From Flaccisagitta enflata (Eukaryota > Chaetognatha > Sagittoidea > Aphragmophora), in assembly GCA_965153355.1 (NCBI GenBank), contig OZ231127.1, forward strand, positions 78,740,001 to 78,804,000: 64,000 bases of DNA, in the 5' to 3' direction. Under the pieces are notes generated by a model. The model was not told where the DNA came from and searched no databases. It saw nothing but the letters and a program-made list of their open reading frames with translations. Position numbers and translations under genes: made by a program. Below, one piece after another: positions 62,616 through 64,000 of this stretch; position 1 is the stretch's first letter, and each line of letters opens with the position of its first letter.

Positions 62616-62790
62616 GTAACGTAGGGTCACAAAATTGTGTACAGGCAGGCAGGAGCGTACAACCCCTGCCTCCACTCCTTCCCCTCTCCACACCCCTCAC
62701 CTCGACACACACAGAGGATGGATGGACAGACAGACTGCCAGATGGACAGATTAACAGGCATAGCCTCTTTTAGTCCGCGACTAAAAAGTG

Positions 62791-63530
62791 GAGAAACTAG
62801 AAAATAGGAGATATCCAAGTCCATTTTATATGTACACATAAGCCTGCTCATGGATTGAATATAAAATGACATTATCAGGAAGCATGGCGAAGTTGTAATT
62901 TTGTGAATTGATGATACTATCCAGAACAAAAGTGTATCGGCAAGATCCTAATCAGGCTGTTTAATCTTCAAATGATTAGAAAAACATCACCATGTGAACT
63001 GTGAACAACAACAACTGCCCAAATCATCTCCATGTGCAATTGAAGAGATATTTGGAGAAAGGATGACGCGATCTTCCCTCATACTTTGAGATATGATTTT
63101 TAAATCCATATTTAATGATATGCAATACCTTCTCCTTAGCTGCTCTTTTTACCAACAACCTGACCTGAGACCGAGTCTGAAGTGACCATGGAAATTACAT
63201 GGCATCACTCTAGCAGCTTAAAAGTCTGACAACAACATGAAACTAACTGATAAATAAAACTTGTCCAAGTACCAAAGGTGAAACATGATAAAATGTTATT
63301 TTAGACCATTTTTCATTTTAAGTTAAAATCTTGTCTTGATTGTCATTTCTAAGCCAATTAAGCTTCAAGAACGCCATTGGTGGCACTGGATCAAAAATTT
63401 GATATAGTTTCAGAATCTCACTGATTTTTGTATAACTTTTTTCTTTTGCAGATATATTACCCAAAATGCTTGCCAATTTACATATGTTCTAGATATTAAG
63501 GGGCGTACAGGTGGTACAACAACCCCTCCC
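62791..63530. other. non-coding stretch
   Basis: No gene or clear repeat seen. Confidence 0.5.
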
Positions 63531-63536
63531 TTGGAT

Positions 63537-63560
63537 GCACACACACACAAGCAATTACAG

Positions 63561-63616
<56 letters not shown>
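63537..63616. repeat. (CA)n microsatellite
   Basis: About 55 bases pure CA, with shorter runs just upstream; followed at 63690-63770 by body sequence of the longer dispersed-repeat subtype (CCCACCCATCTGCAA..ATATTGTAACCGTGGG). Confidence 0.95.
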
Positions 63617-63617
<1 letters not shown>

Positions 63618-64000
63618 TTGCTCAGTCTATGATGATCTAGTTTGTGTTAAAACGAGCATTCAAGATGCTGCAGTTGTTATTGTAGGTCTGTGTGTGTGGG
63701 GGGGGAGGGGTTGTATGATCCTACCCACCCATCTGCAAAAATATTGTAACCGTGGGTGACTTGCTCACAAATGAATCACTTAATTACCAATTAACCATTC
63801 AATTATTATACTACTTATATCATTATACTACTTTTCATTTGTAGATCAACTGATAAGAAGTTGAAGCATTGGTAAAGCTATATATTTGGCGGCTTATTTT
63901 TCACTGCAATTAGAATGATCTGCAAATTTAGTAGTGTCCATTTCAATTTTTCAAACCCTCAGGGCCCTCTGGATGGGGTCCCCGGGAGCCCTTTTACTTT

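Overview
This is eukaryotic, almost certainly metazoan, nuclear DNA. Protein-coding exons are short, have GT..AG boundaries and are separated by long AT-rich introns. Two exons carry recognisable animal modules (EGF-like, WD40-like). The rest is dominated by simple repeats and transposable elements. There are no bacterial-type operons, rRNA, tRNA or CRISPR. I cannot name the species; a marine-invertebrate-like genome is only a guess. Most long reading frames outside 25-44 kb are translated microsatellites, not genes. Layout: 1-23.9 kb holds isolated exons (an EGF-like exon on minus at 1472-1603 and an unidentified exon on plus at 12405-12642), many microsatellites, a foldback (8820-9041), and many copies of a short dispersed repeat that begins with a hairpin followed by CTCTATAAGAGGC and a GTCCGTCC/GGTCGGTT tract. 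44.96-64 kb is similar. It holds a WD40-like exon (minus, 45259-45393), a candidate small secreted protein (48035-48340), a 71-bp minisatellite, and a well-supported multi-exon minus-strand gene of unknown identity (nine in-phase exons between 59265 and 54224). It also holds a non-autonomous hAT-type element inside one intron of that gene, a Ty3/Gypsy-like LTR tail, and two small inverted-repeat elements.

The centre is one exceptional unit at 23950-44953, about 21.0 kb. It is flanked by a perfect 5-bp target duplication (ATTAG), bounded by two nearly identical LTRs (TGTCAAG...CTCGACA), and preceded at the 3' LTR by a polypurine tract. It carries a BEL/Pao-type Gag with three zinc knuckles and a complete Pol (aspartic protease, reverse transcriptase with YVDD, RNase H, DDE integrase, C-terminal Pao domain). 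Gag and Pol share one frame and are separated by a single TGA. About 10 kb of extra sequence lies between pol and the 3' LTR, an unusual size for this superfamily. In it I find a gene of four exons whose splice sites join in phase to give a protein of about 1173 residues: charged, coiled-coil-rich, with strongly basic nuclear-type signals and an acidic/leucine-rich C-terminus. A second 306-residue reading frame is also unrecognised.

The same element is packed with structured nucleic-acid repeats whose stems change in a compensatory way between copies: seven tandem two-helix stem-loops in the leader, two families of interspersed palindromes (five and four copies, some inside gag, pol and the accessory exons), and an array of about 28 minihairpins many of which have UNCG tetraloops. 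Together these suggest a giant, young, complex-retrovirus-like BEL/Pao element with spliced accessory genes and an elaborate set of RNA structures. The sequence shows the pieces directly; functions of the accessory proteins and hairpins are inference.
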